DNA of 64,000 nt, taken from assembly GCF_905220415.1 (NCBI RefSeq), contig NC_059562.1, positions 7,021,501 through 7,085,500 on the forward strand, read 5' to 3'. Shown here in pieces: positions 10,656 through 22,867 of this stretch. Every line of letters starts with the position of its first letter. The first letter of the stretch is position 1. Made by a program: the position numbers and the translations under genes. The notes beneath the pieces are model-generated. The model did not search any database. It was given only the letters and a program-made list of their open reading frames with translations, and was not told where the DNA came from. This DNA comes from Colias croceus. Its lineage: Eukaryota > Arthropoda > Insecta > Lepidoptera > Pieridae.

Positions 10656-11195
10656 CGGCTGGTCATGTTTATATTATTATGTATTAAATTAAACAGTTAT
10701 TAAGTATGTATTTTAATCATTGCTAGCTCTATTAATACATTTTTTCTTAAGTTTAGTTTTATTTATCTCGTCAAATTGCAAATTTCAATCTTGGTTATAA
10801 ATTTTTGTTTTCCGCGTTTTTCCTCATCATAACCACTTTACTTAACTTTCCTTATATTCGTAAATGATACTAAACCATAACATTTATATTTAATTGACCA
10901 CTAAAACCATTTCTAGGTCATTAGCAATGTATTTCCAATCGAGAGCGATCGATATTAGTTAAGATGAAACACGTGTAGAATTAAGGCGTTTAGTTTTTAT
11001 GTTGGAGAGAGCACTTATATTAATTAAGGTTCTAATTATTTTTATGGTTCCGTAGACGTTTCCGTAGGCTTTTTCACATTAAAGGTTATGTTTACGCTAC
11101 TTTCGTATTAATTATATTTAAAAAAAATAACAAGAATTGATATTTTTGTATTATAAGATCTTTTAAATAATTTTATAAAGAATTTATATTGTTTA

Positions 11196-11372
11196 TCTAT
11201 ATTATATACATATAAAAATGAAACCCGTTTCGCGTTGTCCCGGCATCACGCGTGAACGGGTGGACCGATTTCGATAATTCTTTTTCTATTATATTCCTTG
11301 AAATACGAGGATGGTTCTTATGTAGAGAAAACGTAAATATGTACCACGGGCGAAGCCGGGGCGGACCGCTAG
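11196..11372 (+). mobile_element. Non-autonomous Helitron, family C variant
   Basis: TCTATATTATATACATATAA at the left; CCACGGGCGAAGCCGGGGC and CTAG, then T, at the right. The body differs from other C copies (GTTTCGCGTTGTCCCGGC), a case of a shared tail on another head. Confidence 0.7.
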
Positions 11373-11526
11373 TTGTGAATAATTGTCAATCTTCAATTCT
11401 CTGTGTTATTTTCAGATGTCGTGGTGTAGCAGGAGTGCTTAAGTAAATCGAAAAATATTTTTATACGTTTCTGCAGTGTTCTACCTTGAACTTTTAAAAT
11501 GTCAGGTCTTAACAACTAAGCATTTA

Positions 11527-11752
11527 TCTGTACTTACTAATAATATTATAAAGAGGAAATGTTTGTAATTATGTATGTATGTATGGTTTTCACGCATAAA
11601 CTACAACTAGACCGATTTCAAAAATTCTTTCACCATTAGAAAGCTGCATCTCACTAAGCAACATAGGCTTTTTATCCAGGAAATCCCACGGGAACGGGAA
11701 CTATGTGCGTTTTTCTTAGAAAACGCGGGCGAAGCTACAGGCGGAAAGCTTG
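11527..11752 (+). mobile_element. Non-autonomous Helitron, family B variant
   Basis: The TACTTACTAATAATATTATA start, a GTATGTATGTATGG run, body CACGCATAAACTAC and CCCACGGGAACGGGAACTAT, and an eroded end (GGAAAGCTTG). It resembles the copy at 52801. Confidence 0.7.
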
Positions 11753-11934
11753 ACCTACTATAAACACAAATAAAGATAAATATTAGTTAACAGTACTCAT
11801 ATAAATTATCTAATATCTTTGCTACTCTACGTTCCTTGTTAACATGAAACTATTCAATCAACAAATCACAACTGTTTTTCTTTATTCCTTATCTCTGCTA
11901 AATATATTATTTATCATACTTAGTAGTTAGACAC

Positions 11935-12085
11935 ATTTGTATAAGTTTGGATGTAACTCTTTCACGCAATCACGGCTGATCGGTTCTGAATAAAATTTGG
12001 CACCGATATTATTATAGAATAGTCTGAACTAGAATATAGGCTACATAATATCACGCAAGCGAAACCGCGTGTAGAAGCTCTATCA
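11935..12085 (+). mobile_element. Strongly degenerate Helitron-like copy
   Basis: GTAACTCTTTCACGCAATCA, AAAATTTGGCACCGATATT and ATAGGCTACATAATAT follow the order of family B/C bodies. The termini are lost. Confidence 0.4.
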
Positions 12086-14241
12086 TCATATATTGGTAAT
12101 TTAATCAGGTGTACGTTTTATTATTTTAAGGAAAAGTACTCAGGTAATATCTTGCACATAAGTTAAAAAGCCTTATCAAAAAAGTTACATCACTATTAAT
12201 GAAGTAGGCTTAAAAAATCATGGAGTAACTTTTGAGTTTGCTGACTCTCGGTAGAAGCGATCTTCCAGTTTCAGGCAGTAAGTTTAGTTTTAATGTATAT
12301 TCACTCACAAAATAAATAAAAAAGTGAGTTCCAATTTTTAGAACAAGCAGACTTCTGAGCAAAACTTTTGAGTTACTTAACCAGCAAATTTCGCGGGCAG
12401 GTGATAGAGTCCTTAACCTCGCAGACAGCCTTGGCAGGCGCCGGCCGGTCTGCGGGTCGGGGGGAGGGGGAGGGGGCGAAGGCGGGTGTTTGGGTGTACC
12501 GCATGACGTGACATAAACTATCATTTGGATAGCTTGTTGCTTTGGGATTTTTTTCGTGGTTTGGTGTCGTTGGGTATTATAATCTATAGGTGTAAATTAG
12601 GTCGTGTTAACACTTATATATCAAGAACGGATGAACGGATTTTAATGACATTGACTTGGATTAGGAGACGTAAAAAGAGGATAACATAATAAAAATGACT
12701 AGCCGGGTAGAGGCGAGGCAATTAACTCCAATTAAATATTAGATATAATTTTATGTGACATGCTGCTTTCGTATGATTTTGCTGCTACACACCCGTAGGC
12801 GTGTTAGCATGATCCCAGGCATAAAGGTAATAAATAGCCTAAAGAGATATTAGTTTCAACTTTCATCCACTTACTTTAAAGTATGCCATTTGAATCTGTC
12901 AATTTCCTTTACTAACGCAATAAACGTGCATCTTTGTAAAAATATTCGAAAAAACGTTCTCCCACATAAATCAAGATCCAGTAAATACAAATTATGATGT
13001 ATAGCGTTAGTTCCGATAAGTTAGTGCTAAATCCATATTTATCTAACCTAATTCCTATTTCCTAAGTGCTAGAATTTTTCGAAGATTAACTTGAGTCTAT
13101 CAATCATGTTTTAATGGAAGATTGGAACGGATCGAGATCAAATAGTTTTGTTTTATCCAATTATTTACGATAATCGGATTTAATTGTGACAGCGTGTATC
13201 ATCAATCAATCAATCAATCGAACATTTAACTGTAGATAAAAACAATAAGAATGAAAATCATTTTTTCTGAGGTTAGCAAGTAAGTATTTCCTACGGGTAC
13301 GTCATGTTAATGTAAAAAAATTTGAACTATGGATTACATTTGGCCGTAATATAAAAGTTTGGAACTAAGGTAATAGGGCAAATTCTAACGTACATAGAAA
13401 GCCTATTTCCCCGCCACGGGAACAAGTATGATGGTGACAAAATAACATAAATATTAAAAAATTAACAAGGTTACCTATTGATTATTGAGGTATTTAATAA
13501 TACCTATTGTAGAAAATCTCTACATTGAATATTGAGTACCTTCTTCTCAGGAGACGACAAAGTTGCTCACTTGTTTTCATTCTTAAAAATAACAAGAAAC
13601 TGGGATTCCAAGAATAATTTAAAAATCGTTGTAATTTGATAAGTTTGTAGTAGTTACTTGAAGTACTTACCTCGCGTTTCTCAAACAAACCCGGGAGATT
13701 GAATAGTTAGAAATGAAGTAATTTGTATTATCCGTTTGTATTTGATAAACCAAAAACAAATGTGTATAAATTATCTTTTAAACATTAACATATTTTTGGG
13801 CAGCTGAAAAACATCTACCATTTATGAACGGCTTGTAAGTTTATGAAATTATGTCTGTCTTTGTCCTATTGTTTCAACGAAAGCTTACTTACAACATTCA
13901 TTTTACTAACTCAGATTATTTCAAGGTGGTGGCAAGTAATGCTTAATGTAATCCGATAATTTTCCGGTAACCTTAACTTACCTATCTGGTAAAAATATAA
14001 TACATTTCGAAAATTTTCGTTCCAATTAGAGTCACAATAAGTAGCAGACAGAGATAGGATTTTGGCCATAGTTACATAATTATATTAGGTAAAAAGAATT
14101 AGTTTAATTTTATTATTAGTTATTAGTATCTTAGTTATATTTTCTTTACATGTCCAACAATATTACAAAGCTTTTAGCTTACAACACAGAAATATTTCAC
14201 TTATATTAATTATTAACTATATTATAATTATATCTATAATA
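12086..14241. other. Mostly featureless stretch with one GC-rich patch
   Basis: It holds the GC-rich patch described separately, an (ATCA)n run at 13198-13219, and an isolated minus-strand donor (CGCGAG|GTAAGTACTT) at 13671. The donor lacks a matching acceptor and could end a 5' untranslated exon. Nothing else was identified. Confidence 0.35.
12418..12510 (-). promoter_or_regulatory. GC-rich patch with possible 32-base exon
   Basis: An isolated GC-rich block in AT-rich DNA. On the minus strand a long C-rich tract ends in CCGCAG, followed by 32 bases (ACCGGCCGGC...GTCTGCGAG) and the donor GAG|GTTAAG at 12418. It could be a 5' untranslated exon or GC-rich promoter edge for the TGF-beta gene, which needs an upstream exon. 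The only support is splice-site appearance and composition. Confidence 0.25.
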
Positions 14242-14637
14242 TCACTACATAGTATAAAACAAAGTCGCTTTCTTTGTCCCTATGTCCCTTTGTATGCTTA
14301 AATCTTTAAAACTACGCAACGGATTTTGATGCGGTTTCTTTTAATAGAAAGAATGATTCAAGAGAAAGGTTTTAGTATATAACTAGCTTCCGCCCACGAC
14401 TTTGTACGTGCATCCCCGTTTTTCCCCGTTCCCGCAAGATATTCGGGAAATCCTTTCTTAGGGGACGCCTATGTTATGACATCTTCCTGCATGCCAAATT
14501 TCAGCCCTATACGTCCAGTGGTTTGGGCTGTGCGTTGATGATAGATCACTATAACAGTCACCTTTTAGTTTTATATAATATATAGCTGATTTATTAGGTT
14601 TTAGACATAGCGGGCAAAGCCGCGGGCGGTAAGCTAG
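14242..14637 (+). mobile_element. Helitron family E interrupted by a family D copy
   Basis: The outer element starts TCACTACATAGTATAAAAC and ends GGGCGGTAAGCTAG, then T. It is split at 14382/14590. Removing the insert rejoins AGTATATAA and TTTATTAGG exactly, as in the copies at 36763 and 39106. Confidence 0.8.
14383..14589 (-). mobile_element. Helitron family D nested in family E
   Basis: Minus-strand copy running from TCAGCTATATATTATATAAA to GTCGTGGGCGGAAGCTAG. It sits between A (14382) and T (14590) of the outer element without target duplication, as Helitrons do. Confidence 0.8.
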
Positions 14638-15435
14638 TAATAAATATATTATACCAAAAATCCGTACAACACAAAATGTCCATACAACCACGGGCCATAA
14701 AGCATTAATTATAAGTTATATTTTTTGAGTCCACTCTGATATATTGCCGGCATTTCCATATTTTTCACATTTCCCGAGATGCACTGCAGTTATATACATT
14801 TCAACTCGAGATTCCATGCCAAATGCTTTATCCAAGCAATTCAAATTTAAATTAAAATTGCTTATAATAAACTGGGCTTTCCTTTAAAAGGATACAAGGC
14901 TTTGGTTAAATCGTTTAACATTATCTGATAGTTTTAATTGAGTTGTAATATTTCGTCGTTATAATTTTTTTCCATTGATATTTATTTTCATCGATCTCAA
15001 TCAAAAATAAAAATTATAACAAAGTATCCAAATTATAACCAGGAGTAGTATTTTTTTTTGGTAGAATTATAGAGAATAATTCTAAAACAGTTTATGATAC
15101 CTTTGAAATATTTTAAAGTCAAGAATTAAAGGACTGCTTGCAATAGGTAAAAAATGCATAGTAATACATATATTCAAAGTGTAAAAAAGGATAAATACAA
15201 AACTTTTATAAAAGCCATTACTCGATAAAGTTCATACATTTACCGTAGTACCGTATATTGCATAATTCTGTAATTGATTGTTATTATGGTATTTTGATTT
15301 AGTTTTATTTGCAAAGATTCAAAGTCAGATTTGCTTATCCAAAAAATGATAATATGATACCTACTCTCTAAAGTGTTCGAAACATCTTTCGGAAATTGAT
15401 TTCAACTGACCACTGGTGGCATGTAACTTTACTAG

Positions 15436-15615
15436 TCTATACTTATAAAGAGGAAAGGTTTGTAATTATGTATGTAGGTATGTATGGTTTTCACGCATAA
15501 ACTACTGGACCGATTTTGATGAAATTTGGCACAGACAATCTTTAGACCCTGAGAAAGAACATAGGCTACCTTTTATTGCGAAATATGTACTGGCGAAGCC
15601 GGGGCGGACCGCTAG
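15436..15615 (+). mobile_element. Non-autonomous Helitron, family C
   Basis: TCTATACTTATAAAGAGGAA, then GGACCGATTTTGATGAAATT, CATAGGCTACCTTTTATTGC and GGCGAAGCCGGGGCGG, ending CCGCTAG, then T. Close to the copy at 24384 in opposite orientation. Confidence 0.8.
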
Positions 15616-15649
15616 TATGTTATATGACGTTTTATGTTTATAACATGGT

Positions 15650-15705
15650 CCTTCAAGCCGGATTTGAACTAGTGACCTATTGAAATGTTACCGTTCACAA
15701 GAAAT
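15650..15705 (-). repeat. tRNA-like SINE fragment
   Basis: The minus strand has AGTTCAAATCC, one base off the Pol III B box, followed by GGCTTGAAGGACC and preceded by GTCACT. This is the usual appearance of a tRNA-derived SINE head. No full cloverleaf is present. Confidence 0.35.
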
Positions 15706-16342
15706 CTATCTTTTGTATAATATAGTACTTTGTGGCTATATTATTATATTTATGTTGTCGAACCACAGAACAATATGACTATAATAGAAGGGCATTCATT
15801 TATTTTCCTTATTGTTATAACATGGAAATATCTAATATATATAATAATCTGGAATATTTTTGTAATAATATGTGGTTCAATATGAGTATTAGGTTCATAT
15901 TATTATTTACTTAAAATTAAGGAACTTAAAAAAGGAGAGTAATTATTACCGGTTAATTCATGTATGTGAATCAATTTCCACAATTTAATCTAAATGTCAG
16001 CAGATTTAACAGGGATTTTTTTTTCTTCCTTATAAGCTCGTAAGATAAATACGAACTCGGAAACAGAATTGATTATATCCAGCAACGTGCTTTTGGATCA
16101 AATTGGACCTTTTAAACTGTTCAAAAAGAGTACATTTTATTTTTCGTGTGATATAATAAACGATTTACTAACTCTATCTATTCTCTACATTGAATTGCAT
16201 CACTTAAAATGTTCATTCAAAAAGATATATACGTTCCATTGTAAATTGTAACAAATTCAAAAAATAAAATAAAATAACAATTTGTAGCAGCCCTACACAC
16301 TAGCGCGCTTGTGCGTACCGCTATGCACACGGACTGCTCTCG

Positions 16343-16363
16343 CACACACACACACACACACAC
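16343..16363. repeat. (CA)n microsatellite
   Basis: About ten CA units in a short GC-richer patch (CTAGCGCGCTTGTGCG nearby). Confidence 0.9.
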
Positions 16364-16623
16364 TCAAGAACTTGGCATCGTTCCCTCGTAGGGTTGTCCC
16401 GGTTTATTTTTAACTTTAAAATCCTTCGTCCGATTTGGCATAAAACATGGTGTCGGGTATTTACATTTAGAAATGCCCTTTTAACGTTTTGAAACTAAAT
16501 ATTGTTGTGTTTAAGTAAATATGGATTTTTAGTGGAGTACTTGGGATATTACGATTGTGTTTACCTATTCGTTTGATTGATAAAAATATACACCATATTT
16601 AATTTTAATTTATTTTTTAAGTT

Positions 16624-16730
16624 CTAGCAGTCTAACCCGGCTTCGCCTGTGGTACCATCCTCGTTCTTCAGTATAAAAAATATTTATCGAACTTGGTCCA
16701 GCCATTCACGCGTGATGCCCTAACTAAGGA
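16624..16730 (-). mobile_element. Helitron family C end fragment
   Basis: CTAG, then ACCCGGCTTCGCCTGTGG and GGTCCAGCCATTCACGCG, as in the variant at 11196. The 5' part is missing. Confidence 0.5.
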
Positions 16731-16964
16731 AAATAGTAATTGTTGGAGTATTAAGGCTATATTTATTTTATTATTATCGAGGCTAATATGAGTTTACAGA
16801 TAAACAGAACGTCGCGGTTTGTAAAATACTTAAAAGGATACCTTTTATAGTGAAGAGAGGTTATTGTACAGCGAAGTCTACGAGAAAGCGCGTAGGAAGC
16901 TAGTAACTAACCAGACTGTTAACATAAATAAGAAGCTTAAACTAGCATCAAAATATATTAATAA

Positions 16965-17149
16965 CTAGCTGTGCTCTGCGGTTTTACACGTAGTGCTCCA
17001 TTCTTTTTGGTCTTAGCGAGATGATATATTTCCTCGATAAATTGGCTATCTAACACCGAAAGAATTTTTCAAATCGGACCAGTCGTTCCTGAGATAAGCA
17101 GTTCATACAAATAAACAAACTCTTCAGCTTTACAATATTATAGTATAAA
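16965..17149 (-). mobile_element. Non-autonomous Helitron, family A
   Basis: CTAGCTGTGCTCTGCGG, TGGCTATCTAACACCGAAAG, AACAAACTCTTCAGCTTT and TATTATAGTATAA in order. The right terminus has point changes. Confidence 0.75.
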
Positions 17150-17870
17150 TTACTCCTCATCATGCCGTTTCACTCGCTTATTGCTAAAAATTGACCTATG
17201 AGATAATCCATACAGAAAATGTACCCACAATAAGTATTTTTTTCTCATAACACAAAATCTAGGAACTACTGAATGACTTTGCAACACGGCAACGGATCTA
17301 AAAATCATCCTCTTATAAATTAACACGTAGCCATATAATCCGTTTACGCGACGTCCTAATTACAAAACCATCCAGCCGTTCCCGCGTAATGGAGCAACAA
17401 ACATACCTAATAGCAGCATTTATTTCCCACAATTCCCGTGCACCCCCACCAATAAACACGGGTATCGATACATTTTTTGCGTTAACGTTTTACGACTGAG
17501 CCATGTTTACGATATTTTTACGGTATTTTTATTTATTCCCTGCCTCTAACCGACCTAATGATGACTCTGTGTTATATGGTACTGTAACGTCTGCATGGAT
17601 TTTAGATGGCCATTTCTGTTTCTGTTATGGCTTAATGGTTTTTGTTTTGGAGTTACCTTATTGTGGGTTTTGATAACACACTTTTAAGTATGAATGTAAT
17701 GTAGTACAGTACGATTCAAACTTTATGGCGGATAGGAACATCGTACGATCCGATGCGCAGAAAACAATTTTAGATATTAGTGGGACGTTAAGGGACCTGT
17801 ACGCACCCGCACTCGCACCTGCACCTAACTTCCGAACAGCCATTAAGTTTGAATAGAACTGTATTACATA

Positions 17871-18259
17871 CTAGCTGCTCCGCGCGGTTTCACCCCCGTG
17901 GCTCCACCCCTGTTGGTCGTAGCGTGATAATATAAAGCCTTCCTCGATAAATGGGCTATCTAACACCGAAATAATTTTTCAAATCGGACCATTAGTTCCC
18001 CAGATTAGCGCGTTCAAACAAACAAACTCTTCAGCTTTATATCTTAATATATATAAATCTCGTGTCACAATGTTTGTCCTCAATGGACTCCTAAACCACT
18101 TAACCGATTATAATAAAATTCGCACAACATGTGCAGTTCGATCCAACTTGAGAGATAGGATAGGTTTTATCCCGGAAATCCCTCGGGAACGGGAACTATG
18201 CGGGTTTTTCTTTGAAAACGCGGGCGAAGCCGCGGGCGGAAAGCTAGTATTAGTATAGA
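17871..18259 (-). mobile_element. Helitron family A interrupted by a second Helitron
   Basis: The outer copy runs from CTAGCTGCTCCGCGCGG to TATTAGTATAGA and is flanked by A and T. It is split inside its 5' terminal AT-rich stretch (TTTATA / TATTAGTATAGA) by the element at 18042-18247. Confidence 0.8.
18042..18247 (+). mobile_element. Helitron nested at 17.9 kb
   Basis: TCTTAATATATATAAATCTC, TTTGTCCTCAATGGACTCC, ACTTGAGAGATAGGATAGG, then the family B tail GGGCGAAGCCGCGGGCGG and CTAG. It sits between A and T of the outer element. The head is unlike the other copies here, but the tail is the B type. Confidence 0.8.
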
Positions 18260-19394
18260 TTTCTTTTGTAAAAATGGAGGAAATCTTACGTTAAGGCTCG
18301 TCTACGATAGCTATTGTTTGCATATCTGCTTGGCATACTGTGTGTTTACCTGACGTGTGTACTTGATGGTTTTAAGGGTTAATTTTATTCTTTTTTTAGT
18401 ACTACAAGCAATTTCTAAATATTTTTAGTGAAGTTGCGGTATAGATAGTAAAAGACTCGGGTTCGATTTCCGCTCTATGATAGATATATTTTATCAATTC
18501 GGAGATAAGATTCGACTTACTACGATCATACGATGTAATTTAAAGTTTACTGATTTTATTTTCAAGAATTTCGTCTCTTATTTTTTAGTAATCCTGTTAC
18601 TTCCAAGTTTATTTCATTAAAGGAGAAATCTTTTTTCTCTAAAAATTGTGCAGCAAAATAACATTCTTCTAGAAAAAAGCTAAAATCAGTTACAAAGTAA
18701 ACACTATTATGATATAGTCTAGACCAAGACAATCTCTTGAAGGTCACCCTTATGACTTTGTATTCTTTCCACAACTATTGTCTGCAATTCTGTGGGAACA
18801 ATGTTAACTTTATTACAATTTATTCGTTTTAGCCCTTTATCCCTTCTATTATCCATATTTTATATAAATTCGTTTATTTTATCGAGATACGTTGTAGAAA
18901 ACAGTTTATTTCTGTGAGAAAGTTTTAATATAATATTTGGTAATTTATGTATTCTAAAACCAAATTTTACGCTTTAATTAATTTTTTTATTACATAGATA
19001 TTATTATTACTCCTACAACAACACCTATATACAAATACGAACCCTAATACTACTTTAAGTTAAATTAAGAGTAGAAAATTAAATATAAAAGACTTAATTA
19101 GATTAGATAGCCTCAATCAGTCAAACAGGGTAGTTTTAAAACGAAATAATTACGAACGACGCTTTATTAAACTCATCGTTTTCAATCGATTTTTCTTTAA
19201 AAAAGTATGGTGTAGAGTTACCGATTCTTCTCTAGATATAGAAACTGCTTTACAAAAAGGTGGTTATTTATTTTATTAATATAATATTATGACTATGATA
19301 TAAACTTTAAATAGAACTTGAGTTCAATCAATTAATGTTGGAGTTAAGAGTTAAAGTTAAAAGTCGACTCCAGTGACAAAAAAATATCTATATA
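18260..19394. other. No firm feature
   Basis: AT-rich sequence. At 18425-18470 GGGTTCGATTTCCGC is one base off a Pol III B box and may be a worn tRNA-derived SINE head. Nothing else was seen. Confidence 0.3.
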
Positions 19395-19690
19395 CATAAT
19401 AAATCTGTAGAAGGGTCAATTCTGTACATTGAAAAAATTGAAAAAATAAATAGCAGGGGGTGTTACTGGATCGATACCAAACCCAAATATGTGATTAAAA
19501 AATTTTTTGTCTGTCTGTCTGTCTGTCCGTCTGTCTGTCTGTCTGTCTGTCTGTATGTGAAGGCATCACGTGAAAACTAACAGTTCGATTTCGATGAAAC
19601 TTGGTATAATTATACCTTATTGTCCTGGGCATAAAATAGAATACTTTTTATCCCGGAAAAATACGTAGAAAAATATAAATCTTAATTTTT
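19395..19690 (+). repeat. Probable interspersed repeat carrying a (GTCT)n run
   Basis: AGGGGGTGTTACTGGATCG, then a (GTCT)n microsatellite at 19509-19554, then CATCACGTGAAAACTAACAG, GATTTCGATGAAACTTGG and ATCCCGGAAAAATACG. The layout is typical of short transposable elements. Only one copy lies in the window, so the family is unknown. Confidence 0.45.
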
Positions 19691-20261
19691 ACACTAGTTG
19701 AAAAATATTCAAAGAACTCGTTCTTCGTTATTTATTGTAAAGTCTTTGCAATAAACAACGATTAGTTTATTGTAAAGTCCCGTTCACAAAATTAATGCTG
19801 GCATGTGCATTTATTTTCTGTAGTATGCAATATAACCAATATCCAACAATTTAATCAATCTACTACAATATTAGCTATGTTTCAATAGTGCAGAAGGACT
19901 GCAAGTAATTTTGTTTTACGACCGCTTTTATTGCTATTTTTTCTGTTTAAATTACTCTCTCTAGGCAATAAAAATTAAATTGTTTTTTTGTAAATTGAAG
20001 TTGGCTTTGAAATTCCTTTTTTAGAGTTATGGTTCTTTAAATCTTAAAAGGACAAGATATATTACTATGTGCTTAAAAAGCAGCCTAGATATCTGTGAAT
20101 TTACACTTATCCAATATGGATAAACATTAGCTAAATTGGTCCAGCCATTCCTATATTGTTTAAATTGCATAGAATGAGGTGTTTTAACTTTAAGCTCTAA
20201 TATGCTAATAACAATTGAAGCATTTTTAAAAAGCGTAATTTTTGTATCTTCTATATTGACA

Positions 20262-20345
20262 GAAGCAGAAGAGTTTGTTTGTTTGAACGCGCTAATCTCA
20301 GAAATTACTAGACCGATTTAAAAAGGTGATACATATAAGGAATTG
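20262..20345 (+). mobile_element. Helitron family A fragment
   Basis: GAAGAGTTTGTTTGTTTGAA, CGCGCTAATCTCAG and AGACCGATTTAAAAAGGTG correspond to the 5' third of family A. The tail is absent. Confidence 0.6.
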
Positions 20346-20518
20346 GATCGCAGTTTTCCAATTAATACAACTTACGCAGCATACATACCTCTAGGCTCTA
20401 TGATATTAATAATTAAGCTCTACATTACTTAATCTTAGCTTAATAAGAGTAAAATAGGACGAAGGTTTTCTTATATTTTCAATATAATTTTTATCTCGAT
20501 GAATGATATTTTCAACGC

Positions 20519-20732
20519 ATGGTGCATTTATATCAAATGAACATAAGGAGCTAGAGCAAGAGCATTCTTTCGTGTAAACGAAAACTCGTATTCAGTGTAT
20601 TAGAACATTGCAAAGCATCTTTTCGAACGCAATAAGAACAACGAAATAATGCTCTTCGCCTGTTTACACTAAAAAAAAATTGACATAGTGGGCTTAGAAT
20701 GAGCATTCGCTCGTTTGATCTAAATGCACCGT
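20519..20732 (-). mobile_element. TIR element (MITE), copy 1 of the GGTGCATTT family
   Basis: Both ends carry inverted GGTGCATTTANATCAAANGA. Read on the minus strand it aligns along its whole length with copy 2: GAATGCTCATTCTAAGCCC, then GAGCATTATTTCGTTGTTC, then GCTCTTGCTCTAGCTCC. It has no coding capacity. Superfamily and target duplication are not clear. Confidence 0.7.
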
Positions 20733-22640
20733 TATATGGAACTTGTATAAAAAAAACAACGTTTTGGCTTAGTATAGTATAATAACTGAGTCGGTTCCAT
20801 AAAATATCAGTAATAAATAAAACGAATGGCCAAATATATTCAGTTTTAATGATAAATAAATTCAGTGATTTGCAAACCATTATTCAGAGAATGAATGTGC
20901 TTTCAAGGTTTCTTAGTTTTATTGCTTAGAAAACTTTGTTTAATGCAGATGCAGAGATTTTTAATTTAGCATTGGCATCTTTTCGTTTTTCTAAAATTTT
21001 ATTAAGTATATTATAGAATTTTAAACTTGTGTAAAATTAACTAGTGGTGAAATTAACTGCTAGATTAAAGAGAGTCCGTAGAAGATTATATAAAGCTGTA
21101 TGAGAATTGTAATTTCCTTTTCAATTTTATAAAGGTAATAAACTGTGTGTGTTAAAAAGAGATTGAGAATTCGTAATAAAAAGTTTTTGCGATGCGTGTT
21201 ATGAACTTAATATACAATTTTGTGATCTTTTTAAATCGGCTGATGTAGAGCCTCATAATCAAATAAAGTGCAGCAGTTATGAAGCTTCTTGATGTGTTTG
21301 AAAGAAAAACAAGAAAATCGTGATTCATATAACCTCCCCTTCAATGGCTTGATGCTATGTTTTATGAGATATAATGTTGTCTCACCTGAAAACAACTTTC
21401 CCCATTTTTATCAGCTTATCTCCAAGTCACACATCAACGTGAAATGTTGAGAAAATAAGGTAATTTTAGGGAAATATTATTCTTGTATGTGTGTATTGTG
21501 TTTCAAATGTGACCTACTTATCGAATAAATAATTGATGAAGTTTAATTGCCGTTCTGGTTTTTTGATAGTGATATTTGTAAAAAACGCAGCGGATGGATT
21601 TTTCAAGCTAAATGAAGCTGTAGGCAGTGGCTATAGTATTAGAAATCTTAACAAATAAAACTCAATAAAAGCTACCGCAGTTTTTACAACGTTGAATCTA
21701 TTATGGCTTAAACAAAATTGAACATAAACATAGCGCAGTTTTAATTTTAAGCAATTGCATAGCTTCTATCGCGGGCCTTGAGCGCGGGGACCGAATCGAG
21801 AAATTTCGTAACGAAAAAACCTCACGCTCCCCACTCCGACGGGCGGAGGTGTGGCTTGAAGGCATAGCATGCAATAGCTTTACCGCGGCAGTCCCCGAGT
21901 GCCACACGTCTTTTTTTTGGTAATAAAAAGAACTAACCAGTCTTGGCATATCATTGAACAAGACAAGGCATTCATTATCAAGTATATTCAAAAACTAAAG
22001 AAACATCCAAATACGCAATAAGAAGGAATATTTCATGGCAATAACAAAGACTCATATTTCTACCGTTTACGCCGCTTAGTGTTGCCAGCGACTCGGAGCC
22101 AAATTCGCCACAATAAAATAATTATTTTGCGAAGAAAATAACTAATTTACCCCGGTCGCATAACTAGATTCCCACTTTGTGACCTAAATGAGGTTTTATG
22201 TTCGGTCACATTCTTGGTACTAAGTAGTTTAAGTTAGTAGGTAGGTACTACGGTTGGGTAAACACATCAAACATTACAACATATTATTTTATCCCATTGA
22301 GCCCCAAGCGACCCGATCGGTCCCAGACACAATAGATTTTCTAGTGTGTCTGTCTGTCGGTTCCAGGGCCTGGTCGAGTTACTACAAATAAGTAAGAAAA
22401 GAAAGGTTTTTATGATTTTTTATAAAAAATAAGTACTCTAGGTTAAGATGGTATTTATGCTTTAATTTTCATAAAACAAAGGTACCCATAAAAAGCTTAG
22501 TGGTCGAAAAGACTATGCAAATTTCAAATTGATGCACATAAATTAAATTGCCAATTGCTTATGATCAAAAAATTAAATTTAATATTAGCTCTGCATATCA
22601 CAACATACATTCGCAAACGAATCAATTTTTTCAGTTCATG
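20733..22640. other. Mostly featureless; GC-richer block at 21770-21905
   Basis: The block contains CGCGGGCCTTGAGCGCGGGG, CTCCCCACTCCGACGGGCGG and GCGGCAGTCCCCGAGTGCC, unlike its AT-rich flanks. It is not splice-bounded or open in any convincing frame and is probably a dispersed repeat. The rest shows no feature. Confidence 0.35.
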
Positions 22641-22867
22641 ACGGTGCATTTTCATCAAACGAACGAATGTTCATTCTAACCTCACTATGTCAAATTCTTT
22701 TAGTTTACAGGCGTAGAGCATTCTTTCGTTGTTCTAAGTGCGTTCAAAAACATTCCATTTAATGTTCTAATACTGAACAACACTAAATATGAGTTTTCTT
22801 TTACACTAATAATCACGAATTAATGCTCTTGCTCTAGCTCTATGTTCGTTAGATGTAAATGCACCGT
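22641..22867 (+). mobile_element. TIR element (MITE), copy 2 of the GGTGCATTT family
   Basis: ACGGTGCATTTTCATCAAAC at the left and GTTAGATGTAAATGCACCGT at the right form terminal inverted repeats. The internal sequence (GAATGTTCATTCTAACCTC, GAGCATTCTTTCGTTGTTC, GCTCTTGCTCTAGCTC) matches copy 1 in the opposite orientation 1.9 kb away. Confidence 0.75.
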
